DNA from: Phycisphaerales bacterium
Lineage (GTDB): Bacteria > Planctomycetota > Phycisphaerae > Phycisphaerales > UBA1924
DNA: 50,003 nucleotides
Assembly (NCBI GenBank): GCA_013360675.1
Contig: JABWBB010000017.1
Coordinates: 1-50,003 of the forward strand
Direction of reading: 5' to 3'
Shown: positions 18,401-28,100 of the stretch, one piece after another
Position numbering within the stretch: position 1 is the first letter of the stretch
How the letters are laid out: each line of letters begins with the position of its first letter
Position numbers and translations under genes: made by a program
Notes under the pieces: generated by a model
Databases searched by the model: none
Told to the model about the DNA's origin: nothing
What the model saw: only the letters and a program-made list of their open reading frames with translations

Positions 18401-19043
18401 GCGCGTGCGCCACCGCGGCGATCTCGGACCCCAGCAGTAGCGTGCCGTTGGTCTCGACCGTGACGCTCGTGAGGATCGGCACCTGCTCGGGCGTCTTGCC
18501 CGCCTCGCTCAGCGCATCGAGCACGGCATTGATCGCGCACTTGACCTGCAGCAGGTCCTGGCACGTCTCGATGATGAACGCGTCAACGCCGCCCGCCAGC
18601 AACCCGCGGGCTTGCTCGCGATAACTCGCGTGCATCTCGTCCCACGAGATGTTCGCCAGCGTCAGCAGTTTCGTGCCCGGGCCAATCGAGCCCACGGCGA
18701 ACCGAGGCCGCTCCGCGGTCGAGTGCCGATCACACGCCGCCCGCGCGACCTCGCCCGCCCGCTTGTTGAGCGTGAAGCACTCGTCGGCCAGCCCAAACTC
18801 GCTCAGCACGTGCCGGCTCGCGCCGAAACTGTCCGTCTCGACGCAGTCCGCCCCCGCCACCAGGAACGACTCGTGGATCTCCTGGATCACGTCCGGTCGC
18901 GTGCGCACCAGGATGTCCGTGCAGTTCTCGCAGCCGCAGTAGTCGTGCTCGACCGATAAGTTCCTGGCGAAGATGGAGGTGCCCATGGCCCCGTCGAAGA
19001 CGAGCACCCGCCGCGAGAGTTGCTTGAGAAACGCGCTCGCCAT
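15462..19043 (-). CDS. metH: Cobalamin-dependent methionine synthase
   Basis: A 1193-residue full-length MetH, which transfers the methyl group of methyltetrahydrofolate to homocysteine through cobalamin. Domains in order: homocysteine-binding barrel (about 1-320; zinc Cys in GLNCATG and GGCCGTTPAH), pterin-binding barrel (about 345-610), cobalamin cap and Rossmann domain with the base-off His motif DVHDIGKN near residue 748, and the SAM-dependent reactivation domain (about 890-1193; MHCVTVG, KYRGSRYSFGYPACPD). All four modules look intact. It is the last gene after rpmE and the SGNH hydrolase on the minus strand. The 105-bp gap upstream shows no cobalamin riboswitch that I can recognise. Confidence 0.98.
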   Translation of the reverse strand: MASAFLKQLSRRVLVFDGAMGTSIFARNLSVEHDYCGCENCTDILVRTRPDVIQEIHESFLVAGADCVETDSFGASRHVLSEFGLADECFTLNKRAGEVARAACDRHSTAERPRFAVGSIGPGTKLLTLANISWDEMHASYREQARGLLAGGVDAFIIETCQDLLQVKCAINAVLDALSEAGKTPEQVPILTSVTVETNGTLLLGSEIAAVAHALSSYPIASLGLNCATGPVEMTEHVRWLGKHWPAMGGRTGRSISVMPNAGLPVLVEGRTEFPLAPAAFAESMVKFVEESGVGIVGGCCGTTPAHIRTLVERLTQSGLIEKGRHGPAMAVTTPRAAVTSLYSAQEYRQDTSILIVGERMNASGSRAFKRLLEAEDFDGIVSLAREQVRHDGAHVLDLNVDYAGRDNARDMGEVVSRVVRQVNVPLMLDSTQVNTLEAGLKRAGGKCIINSANFEEGDHRFDAICTLAKRYGAGLVIGSIDEDKEASMARTADRKLTIATRGYHRAVEVHGIAPEDLLFDPLVLPISTGMESDRRSALETIEGVRRIMQAFPRTQTTVGLSNCSFGLNPQARVVLNSVFLSLLQEAGLTSAILHFSKILPRNRIPDEQWKAAEDLIHDRRTLGHDPLQHFIGLFKDSVAQATTKRAVTQTLEERLRSHIIDGEKEGLSGTIDEALKKYVPLEIINDHLLDGMKTVGELFGTGQMQLPFVLQSAEVMKLAVSQLEPLMQRVGGREKGTIVLATVKGDVHDIGKNLVDIILSNNGYKVVNLGIKQPLSEMVAAWREHKADAIGMSGLLVKSVNVMEENLKEMSAQGVTVPVILGGAALTRHYCEGQLRAGYSGEVFYGKDAFEGLRTMDCIVGGAMDQLAREIDTRMGKRSKAEEAIVRTRAEKLARPDRVEAGGVGERSDVSTTNPVPAPPFWGTRVVEGIDVDDVFPFINSVALFRGQWQVKKGAASEVEYDALIEDEILPVFEELKARCRREALLRPAVVYGYFPCSSEGNDLIIWDPDDFRAGESTIGTGGRHLCEIERFRFPRQGDKRRLCISDFFRPRESGEVDVVGMHCVTVGKHAAEASQALFRENRYTDYLYLHGLSVETAEALAELWHKRMRQELGIGGEDSARVRDLFTQKYRGSRYSFGYPACPDLSDQEKLFRLLRPERIGCALTENWQIDPEQSTSAIVVHHPEAKYFNV

Positions 19044-19148
19044 CGTGGATTGACTCCAGCCACCCGTGCAGCCACCCTTGTCCGAAGAGTATACCCGTTT
19101 ATCCGGATGGACGGCTGATTGATGTGCGGACAGGGCGTGGCTGATTAC

Positions 19149-20117
19149 CTATCGCCCGTTGGGCGGGGTGGCATTGAGGAGGTTCGGTGCCGCCGCATGC
19201 AATGCCTTCTCGTAGCACTCGGTCAGGACCCGCTGCCCCACAGGGCTTGGGTGGGCTTCGTCCCTCGGCAGAAACGGAGCCTCTCCCGCGGCCATCGCCG
19301 CCGCAAATGAATCCCGCGTTTCGACCAGAGGCACGCCGAATGATTCGAGAAACTCGCGGGCCAGAATTGTCCCTGGGCGGGGGCCATTGCGGATCTCACT
19401 CTCCATCCACTGCACCACCCCCGCCACGGCGACCTTCTTCTCGCGGAGGAAAGCCACCATGTCGCCCACCAGTTTCTTGTTGTACGCGGCGATGGGCTCG
19501 GGCGGGTCCGTCGTGTCGTGCGTCACAACGCTGGGGTTGATGCCCAGGTACCGCGGGACGTATTTCTCGAGCACTTCCTGGATGGCCAGGATCGGGCGGC
19601 GTTGCGGGTGCTCATAGCCGAGCATCGGCGTGCCGGGGGGCGGCGGAAAGCCGTCGCCCATGTCTGAGCAGTTGTAGACCAGGATCGCCGCGTCGGCGTC
19701 GAAGACGCCAAACGTGCGCACATAGGCGAGTTGATTGAGCGGGCCCCACGATGAAGCCCCGACGTTCATGACCCGCACTGGCCGGTTCAAGCGTGCGCGG
19801 AGCGTCTGCTCGAGGACCACCGTCGCGACGTGGGCGTCATCGACACGAACGCCCCCGTGGACGATGCTGTCGCCGATGACGAGGATGCGCAGTTCGTTGG
19901 GGTCGGTTTTTTCGTGCGGGAAATCAGGGCCGCGCATGTGCGCACGGTTGCAGGTGATGGTGTTGCCGAACCTTCGGTAGACACCCGGGACAGGCAGATA
20001 TTCGATGTCGTCGTGGAGTTGATAGAGGGGCGGATTGCCAAGGCCGATGCCCAGGCGCAGCCACGCCTCGACGCTGGCCAGGAACGCGAGCGCGAGGAGC
20101 AGGATGAGGGTCAGCAC
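19149..20117 (-). CDS. Membrane-anchored SGNH/GDSL hydrolase
   Basis: A 322-residue protein with an N-terminal hydrophobic segment (about 1-16: LTLILLLALAFLASV), so it is probably membrane-anchored and periplasmic. Block I of the SGNH family is IGDSIVHGG with nucleophile Ser84, and the C-terminal DEAHPSPVGQRV gives the Asp/His pair of block V. A GASSWGP segment may supply the Gly and YNCSD the Asn-type block. Such enzymes are esterases or carbohydrate deacetylases; the substrate is unknown. It lies 36 bp after rpmE in the same direction and 105 bp before metH. Confidence 0.8.
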   Translation of the reverse strand: MLTLILLLALAFLASVEAWLRLGIGLGNPPLYQLHDDIEYLPVPGVYRRFGNTITCNRAHMRGPDFPHEKTDPNELRILVIGDSIVHGGVRVDDAHVATVVLEQTLRARLNRPVRVMNVGASSWGPLNQLAYVRTFGVFDADAAILVYNCSDMGDGFPPPPGTPMLGYEHPQRRPILAIQEVLEKYVPRYLGINPSVVTHDTTDPPEPIAAYNKKLVGDMVAFLREKKVAVAGVVQWMESEIRNGPRPGTILAREFLESFGVPLVETRDSFAAAMAAGEAPFLPRDEAHPSPVGQRVLTECYEKALHAAAPNLLNATPPNGR

Positions 20118-20153
20118 GGGGTGCTCAGCGGATGGCCCGCCCGAGGACGAGGC

Positions 20154-20381
20154 TTACTTCTTGTCCTTGGCCTTGAAGTAGTTGCCCTGGAACTTGCGCT
20201 GGAACTTCTCGACGCGACCTGCCGAGTCGATGAAGGTCTGCTTGCCCGTGAAGAACGGGTGCGAGCCGGACCACACTTCGACGTGAAGTTCGGGCACGGT
20301 GGCGCCGACGGTCATCACGACCTCGCCGTTGTGGTAGACCTTGCAGTTGGGGAAGTATCGGGGGTGGATGCCGTTCTTCAT
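20154..20381 (-). CDS. rpmE: 50S ribosomal protein L31
   Basis: A 75-residue L31. The family body is clear: MKNGIHPRYFPNCKVYHNG, a strand pair, then VWSGSHPFFTGKQTFIDSAGRVEKFQRKF, and a Lys-rich end. It has one Cys (C13) instead of the CxxC pairs of zinc-binding L31, so it is probably a zinc-independent form. The ATG at 20381 is chosen because family sequence starts there and an AAGG lies upstream; the frame continues upstream without similarity. It leads the minus-strand group with the SGNH hydrolase and metH. Confidence 0.95.
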   Translation of the reverse strand: MKNGIHPRYFPNCKVYHNGEVVMTVGATVPELHVEVWSGSHPFFTGKQTFIDSAGRVEKFQRKFQGNYFKAKDKK

Positions 20382-20497
20382 GGTCAGATCGCCTTGTGCG
20401 CGGGGGTTGGCCCGCGGGGAGCCATGGTAGGCATGCGGACGGGGCAAGTCGCGGCCAGTCCCCCTGACAGCACCCGCGGCTTTGGTATCCTGGGCTG

Positions 20498-21568
20498 ATG
20501 CAGTCAATTGCGGCCGTCGTCATGATGATGCTACTCGGGGGCGTTTGCCAAGCCCAGGATGCCCCACCACCGCCCGAACGGGTGCTGCCGGTCGATCCCG
20601 TGGAACTCGTGGGTGGCAACGAGACTCTGGGCAACCCTGAACTGACGGTCGAACGCGATGGGTACTTCTATCGCTTTGCCAGCCCGGCCAACCGCGAGGC
20701 TTTTCTGGCCAACCCCGAAAAGTATGAACTGGCCGACGGCGGAGCCTGCGGCAGGATGGGCGCGCTGTCGGGGCTGGGCGATGCGCGCCGGTTTGTTGTT
20801 CACGAGGGGCGGATCTACGCGTTCGCGTCGGAGGGCTGCCGGGCGGGGTTCTTGAAGGACCCTGAGAAAAGCATCGACCGTCCCGACAGCGCGCCAAGCG
20901 GAACGGACGAGCAGATCGAACAGGGCAGAGCGACTGTCGACCGACTCGTCGCTTGGGCGGGCGGGCGCGAGCGGCTGGCAGCGGTCAGCAGTTACCAACA
21001 CCGCATCGAGCGGATTGTGCCCAACGGGGAGACCACCGCACGGGTCGTGAGCAGGGCTGGGATTCAATATCCGGCGATCTACGTGCGCGGCGAATGCTGG
21101 GAGGATTCCTGCTGGGTGTTCGCCGCCTGCGAAAAACGAGGCGTGCTGGTCAGCGGCGACAAGCGCGAGGCTCTCGCCCAATCCCGCGTCGAGGTGCTGC
21201 GCCGCACGATGGGACGACTGCCGCTCGAGGCGATCAGGGCATCGATCGCGGAGGATTTCGTGGCGGTGAGCGACGGCGAAGGAGAGATCGACGGGACGAG
21301 GGTCGAGTTTGTGCGCACGTGGCACGCGGGGGTTGGACTGCGACTCGGGGTCGAGAAGGAGATGGGGCGGCTGGTTTCGTTGGCGTATCGGGGACGAGAA
21401 GGGGGCGGCAACGTTCAGGCCCACACGTGTCGTTATACGAAGTATGGCACGGTGGAAGGGGTCACGCTGCCCAAGGCCTGGTGGACACGGTCGGGTGAGA
21501 AGCAAAGCCAGACGACATTGGCGGAGATCGTGCTGAATCAGCCTGTAGAGTTGCCCGACTTGCCGTAG
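20498..21568 (+). CDS. Secreted YHS-domain protein
   Basis: A 356-residue protein with a signal peptide (MQSIAAVVMMMLLGGVCQAQ, cleavage after about residue 20). Residues about 32-78 are a YHS-like domain: DPVELVGG, a Gly-Asn turn, then YFYRFASPANREAFLANPEKY, which is close to YHS domains linked to metal handling. A second, weaker copy follows (about 90-125: RIYAFASEGCRAGFLKDPEK). The C-terminal 220 residues are a beta-rich domain without recognised motif, possibly an outer-membrane-lipoprotein-type fold. It is divergent from rpmE and 137 bp ahead of the metal-efflux locus, so a link to metal homeostasis is possible but not shown. Confidence 0.7.
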   Translation: MQSIAAVVMMMLLGGVCQAQDAPPPPERVLPVDPVELVGGNETLGNPELTVERDGYFYRFASPANREAFLANPEKYELADGGACGRMGALSGLGDARRFVVHEGRIYAFASEGCRAGFLKDPEKSIDRPDSAPSGTDEQIEQGRATVDRLVAWAGGRERLAAVSSYQHRIERIVPNGETTARVVSRAGIQYPAIYVRGECWEDSCWVFAACEKRGVLVSGDKREALAQSRVEVLRRTMGRLPLEAIRASIAEDFVAVSDGEGEIDGTRVEFVRTWHAGVGLRLGVEKEMGRLVSLAYRGREGGGNVQAHTCRYTKYGTVEGVTLPKAWWTRSGEKQSQTTLAEIVLNQPVELPDLP

Positions 21569-21705
21569 GCGTTGGGAGTCATTTGAATACGCTTGGGGTG
21601 AGCAGAGTTATTGGTCTCGTGGGTCAATAGACAAATTGGCGTGAACGCCCGACGCACCAGAGCGAACTAGAGTTGAACGAGTCGAAAGGACGATACCTCG
21701 ACAGC

Positions 21706-22137
21706 ATGCCCACGCTGGCGCTCAAACTTGCTCTTGCGCTCACCCTGCTGGTGCAGGCGTGGGTCGGGGTGCGTGCGGCGATACGGCCCTGCGAGGGTGG
21801 GCACAAGCACGTGCACGCCGGTGTTGCGCACTCCCATTGTGACCATGCGCACCAGAAGCCTTCGCATGATGCGAGGACTGTCGAGGCGGCGGCGCCTGGC
21901 GAGATCGATGAGAGGCATCACTGCGCGTGCTGCTGCGGCAGCCAGCCGCTGCCTGATCGTGGAAGGACGATTCCAGAGATCACATATTCCGCGACGCCGG
22001 ATCGTTCGGTGGCGGTGGTTTCGGTGATGGAGTACGGGGTGGAAAGTGCCAGCGCAACGGCGCGGGCGGGGCCGTGGTGGGATCCGCCGCCGACGAACGT
22101 GCTGCGTGCGATCCGAAGCACGCGATTAACGGTATAG
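21706..22137 (+). CDS. Small secreted His/Cys-rich protein, probable metal binding
   Basis: A 143-residue protein with an N-terminal hydrophobic segment (LALKLALALTLLVQAWVGV) that looks like a signal peptide or anchor. The mature part has a His-rich run (GGHKHVHAGVAHSHCDHAHQ, about residues 32-51) and HHCACCCG near residue 81, both plausible metal ligands. I do not recognise the family; it resembles in layout the small cysteine/histidine proteins that precede heavy-metal resistance genes. The ATG at 21706 is preferred; an in-frame TTG at 21673 is the alternative. It precedes the RND efflux operon by 168 bp. Confidence 0.65.
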   Translation: MPTLALKLALALTLLVQAWVGVRAAIRPCEGGHKHVHAGVAHSHCDHAHQKPSHDARTVEAAAPGEIDERHHCACCCGSQPLPDRGRTIPEITYSATPDRSVAVVSVMEYGVESASATARAGPWWDPPPTNVLRAIRSTRLTV

Positions 22138-22305
22138 CGACACGCCCTTGAGGCGTTGCGTGCTCTTCCCCGACAACTCAGGCGGCCGGGGCAGGCTGAG
22201 CGCGCGAGAGATGCCATTCAGGCATTGATCATACACACACTTTGAATCAGGTTGTTGTTGGCTCGGCAGTGATGCCGGGCCCGGCGATATCGCGGAGGCA
22301 CGCGC

Positions 22306-23712
22306 GTGCGCAGGAACTACGCGGAAAGACCGAAACACTGGGTGAAGGCGGGCGTGATGCTCGGCCTGGCGGGGATGCTGCCGGCGGGCGGGTGCTCGTC
22401 GTACCACGCATCGCCGCTGGATGCGCACGGTGCGCGCCGGGCGTATTACGCGCGTGCTGCCGACGCGGGCGAGGTGCTGGCGCGATTCGAGACGGAGCGG
22501 GCGAAGGGTCGCCATGATCTGTCGTTTGATCTGAGCGATGGACTCTCGCTGGATGAGGCGGAGATTGTGGCGCTGGTCTTCAACGGAGAAGCCCGCGCGG
22601 CGCGTGGGCGTGCGGGCGTACCGCTGGCCGGAGTCGAACACGCGGGTCTGTGGGAGGACCCGACGCTGGGTGTAGATGTGACGCGCGTGTTGGCGGATGT
22701 CACGCATGTCTGGAAGACGAGCGTGCCGGTGGGACTGACTATTCCCGTGTCGGGTCGGCTGGGGGCGGCGGCGTCGCTAACACAATCCGAGGCCAGGCTG
22801 GCCATGACCGAGGCGGCACGCGTGGAATGGAATGTGATTATTGCGCTGCGACACGCGTGGAATGAGTGGAGTGCGGCGGAACGGTCGCACAGGCTGGCCC
22901 GCGAACTCAATGAGGGGCTCAACGCGATCGTTGCGATCGTGGATCACCTGGAGCAAGCCGGCGAGGTGGCGCGGGTTGAGGCCCGCGTGGTGCGGCTGGA
23001 GCAGGCGGGCCGGCATGCTGACCTGCGCCGCATGGAGAACGAAGCCGACGCCGCCGAGCGGAAGATCCGCGCCTTGCTGGGAGTGGCGTCGCCGGTGGCG
23101 TTGATCCCGGGGCTGTCGAGCCATGTGCCCGAAGGAGAGATCGACGCGCTGCGGGATCGGTTGCTGCGGACGAATGCGTTGGTGCGCGTGGCCGAAGCCC
23201 GGTACGACGCCGCGGAGCGAGAGCTCGCGCTGGAGATTCGCCGCCAGTACCCGGACGTGCAGTTGGGTGGCGGAATCGGCGCGGAGGATGGGGATGCGCA
23301 GGCGAGCGTGGGCGTGGGTGTGACGCTGCCGCTGTGGAATCGCAATCGTCGCGCGGTAGCGGAAGCCCACGCGGCGAGGGAGGCGGCGCGATTGGAGTAC
23401 GAGGCCGCGTGCGAAGCTGCGTTGGCGGAACTGGATGCGGGGTTGGCCTCGTGGACACGGTCGCGCACGGCGAGAGACGAGGTAACGAGAGTGATCGTGC
23501 CGCTCTCCAATGCACAGGCCCAGGACATGAGGGCGCTGGCGGGGCTGGGTGAAATGAACGTGATGCTGATGCTCGAATCGCTGCGCACACAGTTTGACGT
23601 AGCGCGGCGGCTGATTGATGCGGAGGCGGCGGTAGCTGCGGCGTGTGTGCGGGTCGGGGCGGTGCTGGGACAGGTGGACGAGCCGCCGTCCGCGGGAGGG
23701 ATGGAACCATGA
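22306..23712 (+). CDS. CzcC/TolC-type outer-membrane efflux lipoprotein
   Basis: A 468-residue outer-membrane channel protein of the TolC/OMF family, the outer part of a tripartite RND pump. The N terminus has a probable lipobox AGGC (Cys30). The two long coiled-coil halves are evident as heptad-like Ala/Glu/Arg-rich helices (about 185-260 and 345-440) with strands such as QLGGGIGAEDGDAQASVGVGV between them. It starts with GTG at 22306. Its stop overlaps the start of the membrane-fusion protein (ATGA at 23709), which implies translational coupling. Confidence 0.85.
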   Translation: MRRNYAERPKHWVKAGVMLGLAGMLPAGGCSSYHASPLDAHGARRAYYARAADAGEVLARFETERAKGRHDLSFDLSDGLSLDEAEIVALVFNGEARAARGRAGVPLAGVEHAGLWEDPTLGVDVTRVLADVTHVWKTSVPVGLTIPVSGRLGAAASLTQSEARLAMTEAARVEWNVIIALRHAWNEWSAAERSHRLARELNEGLNAIVAIVDHLEQAGEVARVEARVVRLEQAGRHADLRRMENEADAAERKIRALLGVASPVALIPGLSSHVPEGEIDALRDRLLRTNALVRVAEARYDAAERELALEIRRQYPDVQLGGGIGAEDGDAQASVGVGVTLPLWNRNRRAVAEAHAAREAARLEYEAACEAALAELDAGLASWTRSRTARDEVTRVIVPLSNAQAQDMRALAGLGEMNVMLMLESLRTQFDVARRLIDAEAAVAAACVRVGAVLGQVDEPPSAGGMEP

Positions 23713-25154
23713 AGCGTGATTTTCAACAAGCGGCAAAGCATGGATTCAGGACGCTTGCACGGGCACTCGTGGCGGGCTTGCTGGCCACGGGGTTGATGGC
23801 GGGGTGTGAGAAACCCGCGTCCACACTGCCCGCGGCGAAGGAAGAAGCGGGCGGCGCAACCAATCGCGTGGACATTCCCGATATGGTGCGCCAGAACCTG
23901 GGCATCACCTTCGCCAAGGTCGAGAAGCGTGTGGTGTCGCGCACGCTGCGTGCACCCGGGGCCTTTGAGCTGCTGCCCGAGGCCAGGCGCGAATATCGCG
24001 CCCCCGCCGGAGGGCGGGTGGAACTGGCCGTGCAACAGTTCGAGGCGGTTGAGGCGGGTGACGTACTGTGCCGCATCGATTCGCCGCGCTGGCGCGAGGT
24101 GCAGGAGCAGTTGGCCCAGGCGGAGGCGAGCGTGGCGCAGGCGGAGGCTCGCCTGGCGTCGATGGAGCCGCTGCGGGGGGCCCACCGCGAGCACGAGCGG
24201 AGCCTGACGTTGCGTGTTGAGCTCTGGATGCAGCGTCTGAAGCGGCTGGAAATGATCCGCGAAGCGGGAGGCGGTTCGTCACGCGAATGGACCGAAGCGC
24301 AGGCATCGCTCAACGCGGCGCAGGCGGAACTCGCCGACGTGATGGAAAAAGACGCGGAACTGGCGGCACGCGACCTCGAGACGCAGGCTGACGTGCGGTC
24401 GGCCTTGGCGCGTCGAGCATTGCTGCTGGAGGCGGCGGCGAGTCTATCGGGGATCGGGCGCGACGGGCTGGTCGAACTCGATGAGGCGGGGCAGCCTCGC
24501 TGGCGGACGCTTGCGCAGATTGAGGTGCGGGCAGTGAGCCCGGGCGTGGTTGAAACGCTCTCGCTGACCAATGGCGGACTGGTCGAGGCAACGGGCATGC
24601 TGCTGACGACGCTGCGCCCCGAGCAAGTTCGATTCCGGGCACGGACACTGCAAGGTGATCTGGCACGGCTGCGCGAAGGGCTGCCCGCGGCGATCGTGCC
24701 GCCGGGTGCTGGGGTCGCGGGGATCCAGGCCTCAATCCCCGCATCGCTGAGGCTGGGACTGACGGCTGGCGCAGAAGATCGGACGATCGATCTGATCGCG
24801 CAACCCGCGGGCGACACGCTTCCTGCATGGGCCAGGGCCGGGGTGGCGGCGTATCTGGAGATCACACTCGAGGGAGGCAATGAGGAACTGGCCGTGCCCG
24901 CGGCGTGCGTCGTGCGCGACGGGGCGACGCCGATCCTGTTCCGGCGTGATCCGGCGAACGCCGACAAGGTAATCCGCATCACCGCCGACACGGGAACGAG
25001 CGACGGTCGGTGGATCGTCATCCAGAGCGGCGTGCGCGAGGGCGACGAGATCGTGCTGGGCGGGGCGTACCCGCTGCTCCTCGCGACGTCGGGCTCGATG
25101 CAGCGCGGCGGGCACTTCCATTCGGATGGCACATTCCACGCCGACGACCACTAG
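23709..25154 (+). CDS. CzcB-like membrane-fusion (adaptor) lipoprotein of RND pump
   Basis: A 481-residue periplasmic adaptor. The signal ends in the lipobox MAGC (Cys33). A lipoyl/barrel-sandwich half (YRAPAGGRVELAVQQFEAVEAGD, about 96-118) is followed by a long alpha-hairpin coiled coil (about 130-260), the second lipoyl half (EVRAVSPGVVETLSL), then beta-barrel and membrane-proximal domains. The C terminus is a short His-rich tail (HFHSDGTFHADDH), as in adaptors for metal-exporting pumps. It overlaps the channel gene by four bases and precedes the pump gene by 24 bp. Confidence 0.85.
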   Translation: MKRDFQQAAKHGFRTLARALVAGLLATGLMAGCEKPASTLPAAKEEAGGATNRVDIPDMVRQNLGITFAKVEKRVVSRTLRAPGAFELLPEARREYRAPAGGRVELAVQQFEAVEAGDVLCRIDSPRWREVQEQLAQAEASVAQAEARLASMEPLRGAHREHERSLTLRVELWMQRLKRLEMIREAGGGSSREWTEAQASLNAAQAELADVMEKDAELAARDLETQADVRSALARRALLLEAAASLSGIGRDGLVELDEAGQPRWRTLAQIEVRAVSPGVVETLSLTNGGLVEATGMLLTTLRPEQVRFRARTLQGDLARLREGLPAAIVPPGAGVAGIQASIPASLRLGLTAGAEDRTIDLIAQPAGDTLPAWARAGVAAYLEITLEGGNEELAVPAACVVRDGATPILFRRDPANADKVIRITADTGTSDGRWIVIQSGVREGDEIVLGGAYPLLLATSGSMQRGGHFHSDGTFHADDH

Positions 25155-25178
25155 CTTGATCTCAACCGGGAAACACCC

Positions 25179-28100
25179 ATGCTTGCACGTTTGATTGCGC
25201 TCTCGATCAAGCACGCGTCGCTGGTCATCGCGGCGTCGGGGCTTGTGCTGCTCATCGCCGGGCTGAAGATCGGGCGCGTGCCCGTGGATGTCTTCCCGGA
25301 GCTCAACGCCCCCACAGTCGTGGTGATGAGCGAGAGCGGCGGGCTGGCCGCGGACGAGGTGGAGATGACGGTGACGTTCCCGATCGAAGCCGCGGTCAGC
25401 GGACTGCCGGGCACACGCCGTGTGCGATCGGCCAGCGCGACGAGTTTGTCGATCGTGTGGGTCGAGTTCGACTGGAGGACGGATATCTATCGGGCGCGGC
25501 AACTGGTCTCGGAGCGTCTGGCGGCGGCACGCGAGAGCCTGCCCCCGGGCGTGCACAGCGAGATCACGCCGATCACGAGCATCACGGGCGAGATCATGCT
25601 GCTGTCGGTGTCGGCCAAAGACGGGACGACCACGCCGCTCGAACTGCGCGCGTATGCCGAGTTTGACCTGCGCAACCGGCTGCTGGCGGTGCCGGGCGTG
25701 GCACAGGTGGTGGCGCTGGGCGGTGAACTGCCGCAATACCAGGTGCACGTACGCCAGGATCGCCTCGCGCTGCTCGGGCTGACGATGGAAGAGGTTGCCG
25801 AGGCGGCGCGGAACGCGCACAGCACGGCAACGGCGGGGTACTTGTCGGATGTCAACAGCCTTGAACTGCCCATCCGACAGGTCGCGCGGGTCACGAGCGT
25901 CGAGGACATACGCAACACGATCGTCCGGTTCGCGGGCACCACGCCCGTCACGATCGGGCAGGTGGCCGACGTGAGCCTCGGGGCGTCGCCGCGCCGGGGT
26001 ACGGCGGCGGATCGGGGCATGGACGCGGTGGTTCTCTCGGTGCAGAAATCGCCCCAGACCAACACGCTGGCGTTGACAAGGGCGATCGACGCCGCGCTTG
26101 ATCAGGCCGAGGCGGCGGCACCGGCGGGGATCAGGCTGAACCGCGAGGCCTTTCGCGCCTCGGACTTCATCACGCGGGCGGTGCGGAACGTGGTCGTCGT
26201 GCTGCGGGACGCGACGATCATCGTGGCGATCATCCTGGTGATGTTCCTGATGAGCGCGCGGACGACGTTCATCACGCTGACGGCGCTGCCGCTGTCGCTG
26301 GCGCTGGCGTTTCTGGCGTTGTGGGCGATGGGCTTGTCAATCAACGTGATGACACTGGGCGGGCTGGCGGTGGCGATCGGCGAACTGGTGGACGACGCGA
26401 TCATCGATGTGGAGAACGTGCACCGGCGCCTGCGCGAGAACGCCGCCCTGCCGGCTGAATCGCGACGCCCGGTGGCGCAGGTGGTGCTGGATGCGAGCAA
26501 CGAGATCCGTTCGTCGGTGGTCTTCGCGACGCTGATCATCTGCATGGTCTTTGTACCTCTGCTTTTTCTGGAGGGTCTCGAGGGGCGGTTCTTCAGGCCG
26601 TTGGGCGTGGCCTACATCGTGTCGATCATGGCTTCGTTGGTGGTGGCGTTGACGTTGACGCCAGCATTGTGCCGCGTGCTGCTGGGGCGGCGAGGCACAG
26701 AGGCCCACAGACACGCCGAGCAGGACGGCTGGCTTGTACGACACCTCAAACGGGCCTATGCACCGCTGCTCAACGGGGCGCTGCGACGTCGCGGCATGCT
26801 GCTCGTGCTCACCGGGGTGCTGGCGGGGGCCTCGCTGCTGCTGGCGGGGACGTTCGGGCGGTCGTTCCTCCCCTCGTTCAACGAGGGGACGTTCACGGTC
26901 TTTCTGATGGCCCCGCCCGGGACATCGCTGGGCGAGAGCGATCGCCTAGCACGCGGGGTCGAGCGTCAGTTGAGCGAGATCCCGAGTGTCAAGAGCGTAA
27001 CGCGTCGCACCGGACGAGCGGAGCGCGACGAGCACGCCGAGCCCGTGTCGAGCAGCGAGATCGAGGTGACGGTTCTGCCCGGCGGTTCGCGCGAGTCCGT
27101 GCGCGAGGAGATCGACGCGGTGCTCGCCCGCGTGCCGGGGATCACCACGATGGTCGGCCAGCCCATCGAGCACCGGCTGAGCCACATCCTGTCGGGGACG
27201 CCCGCGGCGATCGCGATCAACGTGTATGGCGACGATCTGAACACGCTGCGGTTGCTCGCCAAGCAGATCGAGGGCGAGTTGCGCTCGATGCCGGGCACGC
27301 GCGATGTGAACGCGAACCGCGAGGTGATGGTGGCCTCGGTGCCGATCCGCTATCGCCATCAGGATCTGGCAGCCGCGGGCCTGACGCCCGGGGATGCGGC
27401 ACGCCAGGTGCAGCAGGCCCTGTACGGCGAGACGGTGGCGCAGGTCAGCGAGGGAACACGCCGCTACGACGTGGTGGTGCGGCTGGATCCGGCGGAGCGT
27501 GAACGCCTCGACCAGGTCGAGGATCTGATCCTGCGCGGCACGTCGGGTGCGCTCGTGCGCCTGTCTCAGGTCGCCGATGTGGGCCTGGAGCGCACGAGCA
27601 ACCTGATCACCCGCGAGAATGCGCAGCGCAAGGCCGTGATTTCGGCGAATGTCGGCGATGGACACAACCTGGGCGACCTGGTCGAGGCCGTGCGGACGCG
27701 GGTGGACCCCATCGTGCACAAGGCCGGGTACACGGTGGCGTACGGCGGACAGTTCGAGGCGCAGCAATCGGCCACACGGACGATCTCGATCATGGGCGTG
27801 GGCGTTGCCATCGCGATGTTCCTGCTGCTGCAGGTCTCGACGGGCTCGGCGCGGACCTCTCTGCTGGTGATGCTGAACCTGCCCATGGCGCTGATCGGGG
27901 GTGTGCTGGCGATCTATGTCACGGAATCTCCCTCGCTGTGGGGCAACACGCTCGCGCTCGTCGGGCTTGGCGGGCGGGCGTATGTGGCCCCGGTGATCTC
28001 GGTGGCGAGCATGGTGGGATTCATCACGCTCTTTGGAATCGCGGTCCGCAACGGGCTGCTGCTGGTGAACCATTACGCGCACCTTCAGACACACGATGGG

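Noticed and set aside
15012..18440. A 1142-codon open frame on the plus strand
   Set aside because: It is antisense to metH, which has all four domains and catalytic motifs; the plus-strand translation is Arg/His/Ala-rich without domain structure.
19044..19148. Possible cobalamin or SAM riboswitch before metH
   Set aside because: The gap is only 105 bp and shows neither a B12-box-like sequence nor the expected helices; metH appears to be transcribed with genes upstream.
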